64,000 nucleotides of DNA from Acetobacter okinawensis JCM 25146 (GTDB lineage: Bacteria; Pseudomonadota; Alphaproteobacteria; Acetobacterales; Acetobacteraceae), in assembly GCF_000613865.1 (NCBI RefSeq), contig NZ_BAJU01000006.1:1-64000 (forward strand), read 5' to 3'. Position numbers and translations under genes: made by a program. The notes under the pieces are model-generated. The model saw nothing but the letters and a program-made list of their open reading frames with translations, was not told the DNA's origin and ran no database searches. Below, piece by piece: positions 7,453 through 18,263 of this stretch; the first letter of the stretch is position 1; each line of letters begins with the position of its first letter.

Positions 7453-9525
7453 CTACCAGATTTTAACACGCTGCTGGGGCGGCAGGTACAACGTGTTACC
7501 CGGCTGGACATTCCACGCATCATACCATGCATCAATATTGTGCATCGGCAGGTTTACACGCGCTTCTGGTGGGGAGTGGGGGTCCGTGACCACCAGTCTG
7601 CGAATGGTCTCCTCGCGCAGTTTTTCGCGCCAGACCTGAGCCCAGCCTAAAAAGACGCGCTGTTCACCACTCAAACCGTCCACAACAGGGGCGGGCTTGC
7701 CTGCGAGCGAGGCATGGTAGGCATCCAGTGCCAGGGTCAGCCCACCCAGATCGGCAATGTTTTCGCCCATGGTCAGCTTGCCGTTGACATGCACACCCGG
7801 CAGCACCTCAAACGCGTCATATTGAGCACCCAGACGGTCTGCCAGCTTCTGGAACCGTTCTGCATCTTCCTTTGTCCACCAGTCGCGTAGGCGACCGTGC
7901 TCATCAAACTGGCGGCCTTCATCATCAAAGGAGTGGGTCATTTCATGGCCGATTACGCCACCAATGGCACCGTAATTCACGGCAGGGTCAGCATGGATGT
8001 TGAAAAACGGCGGCTGAAGAATGGCCGCGGGGAATACAACCTGATCAAACAGGGGGTTGTTGTAGGCGTTAACCGTCTGTGGGGTCATGTCCCATTCGTT
8101 GCGGTCCACCGGCTTGTCTAGCCGTTCCAGCCAGTAGTGCCATTCAAACGCCACACCGTTACGGGCGTTTTCGTAAACTTCGCCTTTTTTGACGACCAGC
8201 CCCGCATAATCCCGCCATCTGTTGGGGTAGCCGACCTGAATTTCAAAGTTTTCCAGTTTGCGTAGGGCTGCTTCCTTGGTCGCCGGGCTCATCCAGCTAT
8301 TGTTTTGCAACCGGACCCGGAAGGCGTTTTTAAGGTCGGTAGTGAGCTTTTGCATGGCCACCCGGTTCTCGGGTGGGAAGTAGCGCTGCACGTACACTTT
8401 GCCCAGAGCCATGCCCATGGCTGCGCTGGTGGCCTGCACGCCGCGCTTCCACCGGGCGGTCAGCGTTGGCTGGCCGGTCAGGGCTTTGGTGAACACAAAG
8501 CGGGCCTGTTCAAAGCTGTCTGGTAGGTAGGTCGTGGCATTTTCCACCAGATGGAAGGCAAGCCATGCGCGCAGCGTGTCCATGTCGGTTGCGGCCAGCA
8601 GGCGGGCTTCCCCCGTAATGGCGGAGGGTTCACCTACAACCAGATGGCGTTTGTCCAGATCCTGCGCGGGCAGGCCTGATGCCCCCAGCCATGCGGCCCA
8701 GTCAAAGCCCGGCGCTTTGGTGCTCAGTTCCGCCAGAGTCATGGGGTTGTAAGTTTTTTGCGGGTCGCGCAGCTCCGCACGGGGCCAGTGCGCTTCGGCC
8801 AGCTTGCTTTCAAAAATAACAATCGCGGCGGCGACCTTGGCTGGTTCTGGCCAACCTGCGAGTGTCAGCGCTTTTTCAACATACGTCTGATATGCAGCTT
8901 TTTTGGCGGCAAATGCGGGCTTGAGGTAGTAGTCGCGGTCAGGCAGCCCCAGCCCGGACTGGTCAAGCGTGAGCGCATAGCGCGTGGGGTCTTTGGCATC
9001 GGGGTTGATACCAAGGGAGAAGGGGCCGAACTGGAACGAGCTGACAGCCGTACCACTGAGTGCCGCAAAACCCGCCATATCCTTTATGGCCTTGATGGCA
9101 TCCATATCCTGCTGGAGTGGCTGTGTGCCAAGGCGTTCCACCTGTGCTGCGTCCATGTAGGATGCATAGAAGGTGCCCAGCTTTTCTTCCGTTGTGCGTG
9201 CCACACTGACCGGGTGAGCGGATAGGTCATCCAGAATACTCTGCACCCGTGTGCGGGAGAGCTCGGCCAGTGCGTTGAAGGGGCCGTAGCTGGTCATGTC
9301 TGCCGGGATTTGCAGGTGCTCGAGATAGGTGCCATTCGCGTAGCGGAAAAAATTGTTCCCCGGAACAATGGCAAGGTCGCGCCCGGCAAGGTCCACGCCC
9401 CATGTGCCAAACTCGCTTTGCACGGTGGCTTGCGGTGCAGCCAAGGATGACTGGCTGGCCAGACTGCCCGCCCCCACAATGGCGGAAAGCATGAGCGTAT
9501 GGCGGAAAATGGCGCGCAGGGACAT
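7453..9525 (-). CDS. M13-family (neprilysin/PepO-like) zinc metallopeptidase
   Basis: This is a full-length M13 endopeptidase of about 690 residues. A signal peptide (start MSLRAIFRHTLMLSAI, cut after SLAA) sends it to the periplasm or outside. The zinc site HEMTH is near residue 527, the third ligand lies in the ENIADLGGL block, and the substrate-binding NAYNNP motif precedes them. The C-terminus RVKIW matches the conserved M13 ending with an aromatic residue. Upstream in-frame codons to 9609 add a leader without signal character, so I place the start at 9525. It probably degrades peptides for nutrition or turnover. It is divergent from the TonB-dependent receptor. Confidence 0.9.
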   Translation of the reverse strand: MSLRAIFRHTLMLSAIVGAGSLASQSSLAAPQATVQSEFGTWGVDLAGRDLAIVPGNNFFRYANGTYLEHLQIPADMTSYGPFNALAELSRTRVQSILDDLSAHPVSVARTTEEKLGTFYASYMDAAQVERLGTQPLQQDMDAIKAIKDMAGFAALSGTAVSSFQFGPFSLGINPDAKDPTRYALTLDQSGLGLPDRDYYLKPAFAAKKAAYQTYVEKALTLAGWPEPAKVAAAIVIFESKLAEAHWPRAELRDPQKTYNPMTLAELSTKAPGFDWAAWLGASGLPAQDLDKRHLVVGEPSAITGEARLLAATDMDTLRAWLAFHLVENATTYLPDSFEQARFVFTKALTGQPTLTARWKRGVQATSAAMGMALGKVYVQRYFPPENRVAMQKLTTDLKNAFRVRLQNNSWMSPATKEAALRKLENFEIQVGYPNRWRDYAGLVVKKGEVYENARNGVAFEWHYWLERLDKPVDRNEWDMTPQTVNAYNNPLFDQVVFPAAILQPPFFNIHADPAVNYGAIGGVIGHEMTHSFDDEGRQFDEHGRLRDWWTKEDAERFQKLADRLGAQYDAFEVLPGVHVNGKLTMGENIADLGGLTLALDAYHASLAGKPAPVVDGLSGEQRVFLGWAQVWREKLREETIRRLVVTDPHSPPEARVNLPMHNIDAWYDAWNVQPGNTLYLPPQQRVKIW

Positions 9526-9852
9526 GTGTGGCACAGGGTAGCTCCGGTTCTTTATTATATGTGTTGGCAACACTACGGATTGCTGGCCGTGTTTTTGAGC
9601 AAAACACAAGGTGAGCCATTACCTTAGCCAGCTTGGTCATGCCTGCCTACCCTCTTGCTGGGGAGGGTTTTCGTAAAAAATATGGCACGTCCAATCGTGT
9701 GGCACTGGCGCGTGCGTGGGCATGAAGACCCACGCTAACTGTTAAAAATAGGACGGATTTGGCTGAACAGCCTTGCATACAGGGGGCGGTTTCCGTCATG
9801 AGAGAGCCAGCTGTGGGGGGAGCATGGCTGGCGCCGTGGTGGTGGCACACGG
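9526..9852. other. Divergent intergenic region, peptidase / TonB receptor
   Basis: About 330 bp separate the two divergent start sites. I find no credible gene and no clear Fur-type palindrome. It should hold both promoters, but no confident promoter hexamers can be named. Confidence 0.4.
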
Positions 9853-12242
9853 GTGGTGGAGGAACAGATTATTTTCCGGCAGCAAGGACATGGCCTTCCT
9901 CTGGTCACGTATCCCTCCAAAGAGGGGCTTAAACGCTGGCAACTTATGCTCTGTTGCCTCAGCCTGACTCCGCTAGGCCTGATGACGGACGTCGCACAGG
10001 CACAGAGCACCACACACGCCCAGACCACCCCGGCAGGCCGCCCCACCCACCCCGTGGCAGTGGGTGCGCCCCCCCCGGCAAAACCCGCACCAACTGTGGC
10101 CCGGGGTGTAACCGAGGTGGACGTAGGGGCGCGTAGGGCAGATTTTGCTTTCCCTCAGGCTCAGCATGATCCCGATGCCACAACACGGCTGAGTGCAGAC
10201 CTGCTGCGTGAGCGGGACGTAACAACCCTGCGGGGGCTGGAGCATGTTGCGCCCAATTTGACCATGCAGAGCATCAACGGCACGGCTTCAACCAATTTTT
10301 ATCTGCGAGGTGCCGGGTTTAACGACTTTACGCAGAACAACATGCCACCCGTGCTGACCTATATGGACGATGTGGCCTACGCCTACCCGGCCATGAGCAA
10401 TGGTCTGATGTTTGATCTGGCGGAAGCCGAGGTGGAGCCGGGGCCGGTTGGTACCAAACATGGCCAGTCCACCACAGGGGGGGAGGTGCGTTTGCGCTCA
10501 AACGACCCGACCACCACATGGCATTATGGCGGGATGGAGGACATTGCTCCTACGCCCGCAGCCGGAGCGAGGCGTATGTGTCCGGGCCTTTGGCCAAGGG
10601 GTGGAGCTTCCGGCTGGCCGGGCAGACACGGCAGGGCGGTGGCTGGCAGTATAACCCGAGCAATGGCGCACATCTGGGGGATGCGGACCTGTGGGCGCTG
10701 CGCGGCAAGCTGCGCTGGCAACCTAATGACCGCACCACCATCCAGCTTGGCGGTCATTTTGTGCAAGATAACAGTCAGGTTGTTACCGCCGTGCCGGTGG
10801 ACAGGCTGATTGGCACCCAGCCCTTGCCCGATTATGGCATGGGGCGGCAGGCTACGTGGTCCGCACGCCCCGAGTTTGCAAACCTTGTCGGACGTGGTGC
10901 GGGGCTTAAACCCAGCGAGCATAACCAGTACTGGGGGGCGGACCTCAGGATCATCCACGATTTTGGCCCCGCCACCTTTACGGCCATCAGCGCGTTTGAG
11001 ACTGAACGACAGGGCGAATATACCGATCAGGACGGAACAGCGCTCTCTCAGGCTGATACCTACCGCACCATAGATGCCAATGTGTTTACGCAGGAAGCGC
11101 GCTTGAACGGTGCGGCCCTGCATGGGCGGTTGAACTGGGTTGTCGGGGCCTATTACCAGCGCAGCCGCATGAACCAGCGTTTTTTCTTTGACTACACGGA
11201 TTACACGGCCCGTGGTTACATGATGGCGACCAGCTTTGGCATGAATCAGGAGAGTGTCTCCGAATTCGGGAATGTCAGTTACAAGCTGCCGCACAATGTG
11301 ACACTGTGGGCTGGCCTTTTGCATGAACTGGATGATCGCGGCATTACCGGGCTGACGTCGCAGATATTTGGCGGAAAAACCCAGAATTTTATGCCCGAGA
11401 GCACGGCAGCCAACCAGTTTGCAGGCCAGGTTGGGGTTTCGTGGCAGTTCTTACCTCAGGCTTTGCTGTATTATAAAATGAGCAAGGGCTTTAAGCCCGG
11501 AGGGTTCACGGCCAATAATACGCAGGTGCAGGCACAGCTTGACCCCTTCAAACCCGAAACGGTTCTGACCTACGAACTCGGCCTAAAATCAGACCCGGTT
11601 CCGGGGCGGTTGCGGCTCAATGCCGCAGCATTTTACAACGATTTTCATAACCAGCAGGTTGTGGGGACCGTGCTTATTCCCAATTATGGGCCGCTGAGCG
11701 AAATTACCAATGCCCCCAAATCCGAGAGCTGGGGGTTTGAGGGGACACTCGAGGCCCATCCGTTCGGGCATCTGTTTGTGTTACAGAACATTGGCTGGCA
11801 ACGCGGGAATTTTCAGGATTTTCCCAATGTGGACCGGGCCGCAACCAATGCGTACCATAAAGCCACCAATCAATGGAAAGCCATAGAGCGCAACTTTAAC
11901 GGAGTTGATAACGGCTCCCCCAAACTGACACTGAACGGCAGCGCCACGTGGCGCCAGCCCCTGCCAGCAGGTTACAGGCTGGATATGGGGCCGGACTGGC
12001 AGTACAGGGGCAGTCAGGCCATTACTGTGGGGGGCACGGGTTTTTACCGCCTTCCACCGTATTTTCTGCTTGGTGCGCATGTTACCCTGCATTCTCCCTC
12101 TCAGCTGTGGGATATTACGGCTTATGCCCGCAATATTCTGGACCGGCGTTATGCCGAGAGCGGGGGCATGGCCACCACAACCTATTTTTACATCCCCGGG
12201 GAGCCGCGCTTTATTGGTGGCCGTATTGCCTGCCATTTTTAA
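9853..12242 (+). CDS. TonB-dependent outer-membrane receptor, frameshifted as read
   Basis: The N-terminal signal (LMLCCLSLTPLGLMTDVAQAQ) is followed by a plug domain with LRGLEHVAPNLTMQS, NFYLRGAGF and VLTYMDDVAY, then a long beta-barrel ending in the Phe of the outer-membrane insertion signal (RFIGGRIACHF). The frame slips at about 10541-10553: after GGMEDIA the first frame degenerates, while the second reads YARSRSEAYVSGPLAKGW and continues to 12242. One missing base restores 797 codons, typical of the family. The YMDD(V)AY and YKMSKGFKPGGF motifs suit the large sphingomonad/acetobacter receptor group that takes up siderophores or plant compounds. The ligand is unknown. Confidence 0.85.
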
Positions 12243-12305
12243 GCGCAGGCGTGGTTTGTAAGCCCCAATCTGGCTCCTGTGGTGCAAACAGGGCATGATG
12301 TGCCT

Positions 12306-13127
12306 ATGACGGAACACAACCTACAGCCCCAGACCTTTATGCTGCGCTCGGCAGGGCAGGCTGTGCATGTCCGCCAGATAGGGGGCGGGGCGGGCTTACC
12401 CCTGCTGCTGGTGCACGGTTTTGGTGGCAGTGTGAGTAACTGGCAACTGACCCAGCAGGCACAGGCCACCAACCGGAGGGTTATAGCCTTTGATCTGCCC
12501 GGCCATGGCCAGTCCTCTGCGTTGGAGGAGGCTCCCACACTGGCGCGTCTGACGCAGGTAACAGAGCATGTGCTGGCGTGCATGGGGGTGCAACAGGCTC
12601 ATGTGCTGGGGCATTCTCTGGGCGGTGGTATTGCCCTGTCCCTATGTGGCTTAAATCCGGCACGGGTTGCCAGCCTGTCCCTGCTGGCGCCAGCAGGGCT
12701 GGGGCGGTATGTAAATAAGGCGTTCATTACCGGCTTTGTGGAAGCACACACCGTGGCGGACATGGCAGCGGCCATGGGCATGGCGGTCTATGACCCACGG
12801 CTGATCGGGCGCAAGGTGGCGGAGTTTCTGGTGCAGTCCCGTGCGGTCCCCGGTGCGCGGGAGGCCTTGCGGGCCATTGCGGGGACCTGTTTTCCCAACG
12901 CGGAGCAGGCCAATGACCTGCGTCCGCTATTGCAAAACCTGCCATGCCCGATCCAGATGATCTGGGGGGCGGATGACCGGGTTCTGCCGGTCACACAGGC
13001 ACAGGGGCTACCTGAGCAGCTACCCTGCCATGTTTTGCCCCGCACAGGCCATCTGCCTCACATTGAGCGCGCGGGTGAGGTCAATGCCATGGTCAGGGCA
13101 TTTTTGCAGGCGTGTGACCACGCCTGA
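12306..13127 (+). CDS. Alpha/beta-fold hydrolase
   Basis: This 273-residue hydrolase has the oxyanion-hole HGFGGS motif, the nucleophile elbow GHSLGG (Ser of the catalytic triad), an Asp in WGADDRVLP and the final His in RTGHLPHIE. The sequence is close to the alpha/beta domain attached to acetoin dehydrogenase E2 (AcoC-like) and to esterase/peroxidase-like stand-alone members. The substrate cannot be told. In-frame codons reach back to a GTG at 12279, but the ATG at 12306 (MTEHNLQ) fits homologue lengths better. It follows the TonB receptor by about 60 bp and may share its transcript. Confidence 0.82.
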   Translation: MTEHNLQPQTFMLRSAGQAVHVRQIGGGAGLPLLLVHGFGGSVSNWQLTQQAQATNRRVIAFDLPGHGQSSALEEAPTLARLTQVTEHVLACMGVQQAHVLGHSLGGGIALSLCGLNPARVASLSLLAPAGLGRYVNKAFITGFVEAHTVADMAAAMGMAVYDPRLIGRKVAEFLVQSRAVPGAREALRAIAGTCFPNAEQANDLRPLLQNLPCPIQMIWGADDRVLPVTQAQGLPEQLPCHVLPRTGHLPHIERAGEVNAMVRAFLQACDHA

Positions 13128-13192
13128 GCAGGAGTCTTGCCCGGTTGTCATCAAGAACCCGGCCGTTTTGCACAAGGTGGGTAGGGAGTGGA

Positions 13193-14476
13193 TCAGTCCA
13201 TGCGCACGGGGGGGCGCACAAACCCGTCCAGCCAGTCGGTAAAGCAGGCAATGGCGCCACGGAAGGGGCCATACAGTTCAAACTGGTGCTGGCGGTAAAG
13301 GGCCATGTGGCCAAGGCGGGCGCTCAGCCCGTTTAAAAAACCACCCCCAAAGGTTTTGCCATCTGCAAATGCCCCCCAGCCGTTATAATCACCAAGGGCA
13401 ACAATGGCCCCTCGGTTACGGAAGCGGAAGTCAGGCACGGGTTTGTTATTAAAGATGTAGCCCGGCAGGTAGCGGGCCAGATGGTGGGCCTGCTGGCGTG
13501 CAACCTGCGCTGTGGGTGCAACGGGAGCATCCTTGACAAAGGAGCAGTCCCCCAGCGCAAAAATATGTTCATCCACCGTGCTTTGCAGGTTGGCCTGCAC
13601 GGTAAGCTGCCCGCCGCGCTGGTATTCCAGTCCGTCCATGTCCCGCGTGACATCGGGCGCTTTAACACCTGCTGCCCAGACACGGAACTGCGCGTTCACG
13701 CGGCTGCCATCTTTGAGAATAAAGCCCGTCTGGTCTGCACCGCTGACCATGGTGTTGGTGCGGACATCAATCTTCAGAGCTTCAAGCTGTTTCTGCGCCG
13801 CGTCAGAGACGGCTTGAGGGAAGGCGGGTAGAATGCGCGGTCCTGCTTCAAGCAGGGTGACGCGCATTTCCGGGGTAACAGGGGTGAAGTTGTACAGCGA
13901 GCCAATATCGAGCGCCTTGTGCAGTTCTGCTGCCAACTGCACACCAGTTGCGCCCCCGCCCACAATGGCAATATCCACGGGTGTGCCGCGCCCATAGGCC
14001 TGAATAATAGCGTGGCGGAAGCGTTCGTTAAAATTATTGGCTTCCACCACGTTGTCGAGGAACATGCAGTGTTCCACAACGCCGGGGGTGCCAAAGTCGT
14101 TGGCGCGGCTGCCAATGGCAAAGACGACTGCGTCATAATCCAGATGACGTTCTTCCAGCAGGAGCTGGTCGTTCTCTTCCATGAGAGGGGCAAGAGTAAT
14201 GCGCCGGTTTGCCCGGTCCAGTTGTGCTATCTCACCATAACAGAAGCGAAAACCATGGGCAGCGGCGTGGGAGACAAACGTAATCCGGTCGTTTTCGTTC
14301 CGGGCGGTTCCTGCGGCAAAGCAGTGGAGCATGGGTTTCCACACATGGCTGAACCCTTTGTCCACAAGCGTGATTTCCAGCTTGCCCGAGCGGCCGAGTG
14401 TGTTGCCCAGACGGGTTGCCAGGGCCAGACCGGCAACACCTCCACCAATAATCACGAGCCGGAACCTGTTCGTCAT
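13193..14476 (-). CDS. ndh: Type II NADH dehydrogenase (NDH-2)
   Basis: This is a monotopic flavoprotein of 427 residues that oxidises NADH and reduces ubiquinone without pumping protons, a main respiratory entry point in acetic acid bacteria. The FAD-binding Rossmann motif IIGGGVAGLALATRLG is at the N-terminus and the NADH-binding motif VDIAIVGGGATGVQLAAEL near residue 170. The second FAD contact IFALGDCSF lies near residue 315 and the quinone-site region AQVARQQAHHLA follows. The C-terminal amphipathic stretch should attach it to the inner membrane. It is a single gene, convergent with the hydrolase gene. Confidence 0.92.
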   Translation of the reverse strand: MTNRFRLVIIGGGVAGLALATRLGNTLGRSGKLEITLVDKGFSHVWKPMLHCFAAGTARNENDRITFVSHAAAHGFRFCYGEIAQLDRANRRITLAPLMEENDQLLLEERHLDYDAVVFAIGSRANDFGTPGVVEHCMFLDNVVEANNFNERFRHAIIQAYGRGTPVDIAIVGGGATGVQLAAELHKALDIGSLYNFTPVTPEMRVTLLEAGPRILPAFPQAVSDAAQKQLEALKIDVRTNTMVSGADQTGFILKDGSRVNAQFRVWAAGVKAPDVTRDMDGLEYQRGGQLTVQANLQSTVDEHIFALGDCSFVKDAPVAPTAQVARQQAHHLARYLPGYIFNNKPVPDFRFRNRGAIVALGDYNGWGAFADGKTFGGGFLNGLSARLGHMALYRQHQFELYGPFRGAIACFTDWLDGFVRPPVRMD

Positions 14477-14540
14477 ATCATTCCTGTCCTTTGTCTCCCG
14501 CCTTTTGGCCCAAGGGGGAGCACTGTTTTACTGTCTGCGT

Positions 14541-14578
14541 AAAAGGCCCCGCCACGGTGCAAAGTGGCCATGACGGGG
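14541..14578 (-). terminator. Rho-independent terminator of the CobW-WD40 operon
   Basis: On the minus strand an 8-bp stem (14571-14578 with 14547-14554, one G-U) is followed by CCTTTT. It lies about 20 bp past the WD40 stop codon and before ndh, so it should end the CobW-WD40 transcript. Confidence 0.55.
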
Positions 14579-14598
14579 TGTAGGGGCTTTGCGGGCGC

Positions 14599-15660
14599 TT
14601 AGGTGGCGCTCGCCAGATCCAGCAGCCCGATCACGCCGTCTTCGGTGCCAAAACCCAGCGTGCAGCCATCCGGGCTGTAAGCCAGAGCCGTGACCGCGCC
14701 AGCCTGCCCCAATGATACAGGAAGAACGCGCTGGGTCGCGGGCTCCATCATCACAACAGTGCCATTGGCAAAGCCTGCGGCCACAACTTCCTGCGAGGGG
14801 TGGAAGGCAACGCGGGTGCACAGCGCCCCCCCTGCACCGGGCAGCTCCGTGGGCGGTTTGCCCATGGGACCACCATCAAAGAACGGCCACATGACCACCA
14901 CATCCGCACCGCTGGTTGCCAGCCATTTGCCAGTAGAGGAAAAAGCCATGGAGTGCACTTTGGTCGGGTAGCCGCTCATGCGGATGTTGTGCCCGTCTGC
15001 CAGTCGCCAGCCGTGCAGGTCGTTCTCCTGCATGGCGGTCACAATCGCTTCTCCCTTCGGGTGCATGGCAACGCCAAGGTGGCTGCCCTTCCATTCCAGC
15101 AGGCGCGGGCTGCCATCCTTGGACTGGGTGAACCACATGGACACGCCATTGTAGTGCGATGCGGCAAGCCGTTTGCCCTTGGGGTCAAACGCAATGCCGC
15201 CAACGGTGGTGGGGTGCTCAAACGTGCGTATGACGTTGCGTCCCGTGGCATCACGCAGTTCCACGTTTTTGCCCGCGCTGGCGGCGATCAGGGCATTCTT
15301 GTCGCTTACAAAGGTGGTAATATGCTCCACCCAGCGCCGGGTTTTTGCCAGTTCCTCAATTTCCCCCGCCGGGTCAAGGCGGCACAGGCGCCCGTCATCC
15401 CCGCCGGTCAAAAAGCTGTCGGCCAGCGTATCGGGGGACAGGGCCAGCACCGGCCCGTCATGTACGGCATAGGTAGCCCATGCGTCCGGTACGCTCAGGT
15501 CATGCCGGTGGGCAATCACCACATCGCCTTCGCCCGTTGTAAAGGCAAAGCGGCTGGAATCGCGCGATGCAACGCAGGCGGTAATTTCTCCCTCGACCTG
15601 TTTGTGTGCCCCGCGCTTTTCAATCAGTCCGCGCAGGAGGGGCTGCTGTGTCGCGCTCAT
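14599..15660 (-). CDS. WD40-repeat protein coupled to CobW
   Basis: This 353-residue protein is built of about seven beta-propeller blades with recurrent motifs such as TGGDDGRLCRLD, FDPKGKRLAASHYNGVSMW, FSSTGKWLATSGADVVVMW and YSPDGCTLGFGTEDGVIGL. It has no signal peptide, so it is cytosolic. Its ATG overlaps the CobW stop codon by four bases (ATGA), so the two are translationally coupled. WD40 proteins usually scaffold other proteins, and the coupling suggests it works with the CobW-type GTPase in metal delivery. That role is inference, since no catalytic residues are expected. The pairing recurs, to my knowledge, in related alphaproteobacteria. Confidence 0.85.
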   Translation of the reverse strand: MSATQQPLLRGLIEKRGAHKQVEGEITACVASRDSSRFAFTTGEGDVVIAHRHDLSVPDAWATYAVHDGPVLALSPDTLADSFLTGGDDGRLCRLDPAGEIEELAKTRRWVEHITTFVSDKNALIAASAGKNVELRDATGRNVIRTFEHPTTVGGIAFDPKGKRLAASHYNGVSMWFTQSKDGSPRLLEWKGSHLGVAMHPKGEAIVTAMQENDLHGWRLADGHNIRMSGYPTKVHSMAFSSTGKWLATSGADVVVMWPFFDGGPMGKPPTELPGAGGALCTRVAFHPSQEVVAAGFANGTVVMMEPATQRVLPVSLGQAGAVTALAYSPDGCTLGFGTEDGVIGLLDLASAT

Positions 15661-16663
15661 GCTGCAATGCAGCTTTCAAGCCCACGGCGGAGCTGCGGCC
15701 TGTTCAGGTTACGGCCAATAAAGACCAGTCTGCTCTCGTGCGGTTCGCCCTCTTTCCACGGGCCAATGCCGTTGCCATCGGCCATCATGTGCACGGCCTG
15801 AAAAGCAAAGCGTTCGGGCTGGCCTGCAAAGTCCAGAATGCCCTTTGTGCGGAGCATGTCTGCTCCTTTTTCCTGCAACAGAGCGCTGATCCATGCCTGA
15901 AAACGACCCGCATCCAGTGGCTGTTTGACACTGAGTGATACGCTGGCAATATCCGCCTCGTGGTGATGTTCAGGGTGTTCAAGAAAATCCGGTGTGCTCT
16001 CAAGCACGCGGGCCAGATCAAACCCGCCACGGTCCAGCACGTCGGTCAGGCGCACATTGCCTTTTTTGGCGTGGTGGATGGGGGCTGCGGCGTTGATCTT
16101 GCGAATACCCTCCTCAATCCGGGCGTCTGGTCTGCATCTACCAGATCGGTCTTGTTGAGGATAATGACATCGGCAAAGGCCACCTGCTCACGCGCTTCGG
16201 GGCTTTCCGCCAGAGTGGTGAGAAAGTTGAAGGCGTCCACAACCGTGATCACCGCGTCCAGCTTGGCTTTTGCCCGCACTTCCTCGTCGGCAAAAAAAGT
16301 CTGGGCCACGGGGGCTGGGGCGGCAAGGCCTGTGGTTTCCACAATAATCCCATCAAACTTGCCACGGCGCTTCATCAACCCGTTCAGAATACGGATCAGG
16401 TCGCCACGCACAGTGCAGCAGATGCAGCCGTTGTTCATTTCGAACACTTCTTCATCCGCATCCACAACCAGATCGTTGTCCACGCCCAGTTCGCCAAATT
16501 CGTTAATGACGACAGCGTATTTGCGTCCGTGTTCGGCTGTGAGGATGTGGTTGAGCAGGGTGGTTTTGCCCGCGCCCAAAAAGCCGGTCAGCACCGTAAC
16601 GGGCACACGGGTGTCGGGCGCGCCTGTGGCGGCATTTTCCGGCGCGAGGGATGCGTCAGACAT
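15657..16663 (-). CDS. CobW/COG0523-family GTPase (putative metal chaperone), frameshifted as read
   Basis: The P-loop GTPase domain shows Walker A GFLGAGKTT, the metal-binding CxCC motif (NNGCICCTVRGDL), ETTG and the NKTD guanine motif. A CobW C-terminal domain follows, with a His-rich loop HPEHHHEAD. The frame breaks at about 16126 after LVDADQT, and the other frame reads ARIEEGIRKINAAAPI and continues to 15657. One missing base restores 336 codons. COG0523 proteins insert or traffic Zn, Co or Fe. Absence of cobalamin genes and presence of the CxCC motif favour a zinc chaperone. In-frame starts at 16699 and 16774 also exist; the start at 16663 fits the family. Confidence 0.85.
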
Positions 16664-16779
16664 AAGGTCGGTCTCCAATTCAACAATCGTGCTTCTCATA
16701 TAGGACGCCAGATTGTGAGAAACCAGAGAGACGTCGCACCATGCCCCCACTTGCATGGGGGATAAATGCTGCAAAAAGC

Positions 16780-18151
16780 TCAGTTTTTATGTGTGTCGGT
16801 GGCGGTCGTCAGCTTTTGGGGCTTCTGTTTGGGGGCAGCCGAACGCAGGAACCGCACCGCCAGCGCGCCATATAGCGCATGGCTGCATAATGCGCGGGAG
16901 ACACCAAAGGCAAGGAACGCACTGGCCAGCAGTGCTAGGGTAATCTGCTGGTTATCGCACATTTCCATCACAATAACGGTGGCGGTCAGGGGGGACTGGG
17001 TGACTGCGGCAAAATAGGCACGGTGCCCAGCAGTACCACGGCCCCCGGCGTGGTGTGGGGCAGAAAATGCGCGATCCACCCCCCCATGCCTGCCCCAACG
17101 GAGAGTGATGGCGCAAACAGCCCGCCCGGAATGCCCGAACAGTAGGAGACAAGGGTAGCCAGCAGCTTGAACAGAAAGAACGAGACGGGGTACTGGTCCG
17201 ACCCCATGATAATGTCGCGCGCCTGTGTGTAGCCCGTGCCATATGTCATCCCACCCGAGAGCAGGCCCAGAATGGCCAGTGTCAGCCCGCATAGGGCCGC
17301 GAACAGGATGGGCCGCAGGCTGACAAACCGCCCGAACGCCCCCGGAATCCCGCGTGAGATGCGCACCAGCAGAGCGGAGAACGTGCCGCCGCTGACCCCG
17401 CCCAGCACTCCGCAGACCACAACAGCCAGCCAGCTTGCCCCGACCGGTACAGCAGAATAGGTGTGACCAAAGTAGGTGTAATTGCCCACAAGGGCGATGG
17501 CGGTCACACCGGAAATGACAACGCAGGTCAGCATGGTCCCGCTGGTGCGCTGCTCAAACGAATGGGCCAGTTCCTCAATACCAAACACAATACCCGCAAG
17601 GGGGGTGTTAAAGGCGGCGGCAACCCCTGCGGCACCCCCGGCCTTTATCAGGGCGCGCTGTTTGGTCACGTCGGTCAGGCCCGCAAGCCGGCCGACCGTG
17701 TGCATGATGGAGGCGCCAACCTGTACGGTCGGGCCTTCACGCCCGATGGATGCGCCAGAGAGCAGGCCAAGGCAGGTCAGGCATATTTTTGCCAGCGCAA
17801 TGCGCAGCGCCAGAACTTTGTCCACAATGGCCATGTCATGCAGGTGCATGCAGGCGATCGCCTGTGGAATGCCGCTCCCCTGTGCCCCGCGGAACCATGT
17901 GCGGGTCAGCCAGGTGGACAGGGCAAGCCCCAGAGGTGTGACCAGCAGCATAAGCCATGGGTTGATGTGCAAAAGGGCCGTACGGGCATGGGCTGCGGTG
18001 TCTGCCAGTCTGGCAAAGGCCACAGCCACCAGCCCACCATGGCCGCGCCAGACCAGTACATCAGCTTGCGGCGCCAGCTTACCGTTCCCGCCTTGGCGTG
18101 TTCACGCAAATGGCGCAGGGACTCCGCATTGGGGATCACGCTCGCGGGCAT
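16780..18151 (-). CDS. clcA: ClC-family chloride channel/transporter, two frameshifts as read
   Basis: The central part contains the ClC selectivity motifs GSGIP, GREGPTVQVGA and GIPGGLFAPSLSVGAG, with about ten membrane helices. The frame breaks twice. Near 18035 the N-terminal MPASVIPNAESL ... SGAAMVG should run into LVAVAFARLADT. Near 17020 LLGTV should continue AYFAAVTQSPLTATVIVMEM, the conserved last membrane helices. Both breaks are single missing bases next to G runs, and repaired length is exactly 458 codons. ClC proteins exchange chloride and protons or conduct chloride, often in acid resistance, which suits an acetic-acid producer. The gating Glu in GREGP is present. Start at 18151. 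Confidence 0.85.
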
Positions 18152-18263
18152 GGGGCATCTCTTGATCAAAAAGTCAGCAGGATGCGCCGCAGTTTAACAT
18201 TTCGGGCCGCAGAAGAAAGCTATTACCGGATTTTTATAGAATAATTTCTACTTATTTGCTTGT

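Noticed and set aside
15657-16663. CobW as a cobalamin biosynthesis gene
   Set aside because: No cobalamin genes or B12 riboswitch are nearby and the CxCC GTPase family is broad, so a zinc/metal chaperone is the safer reading.
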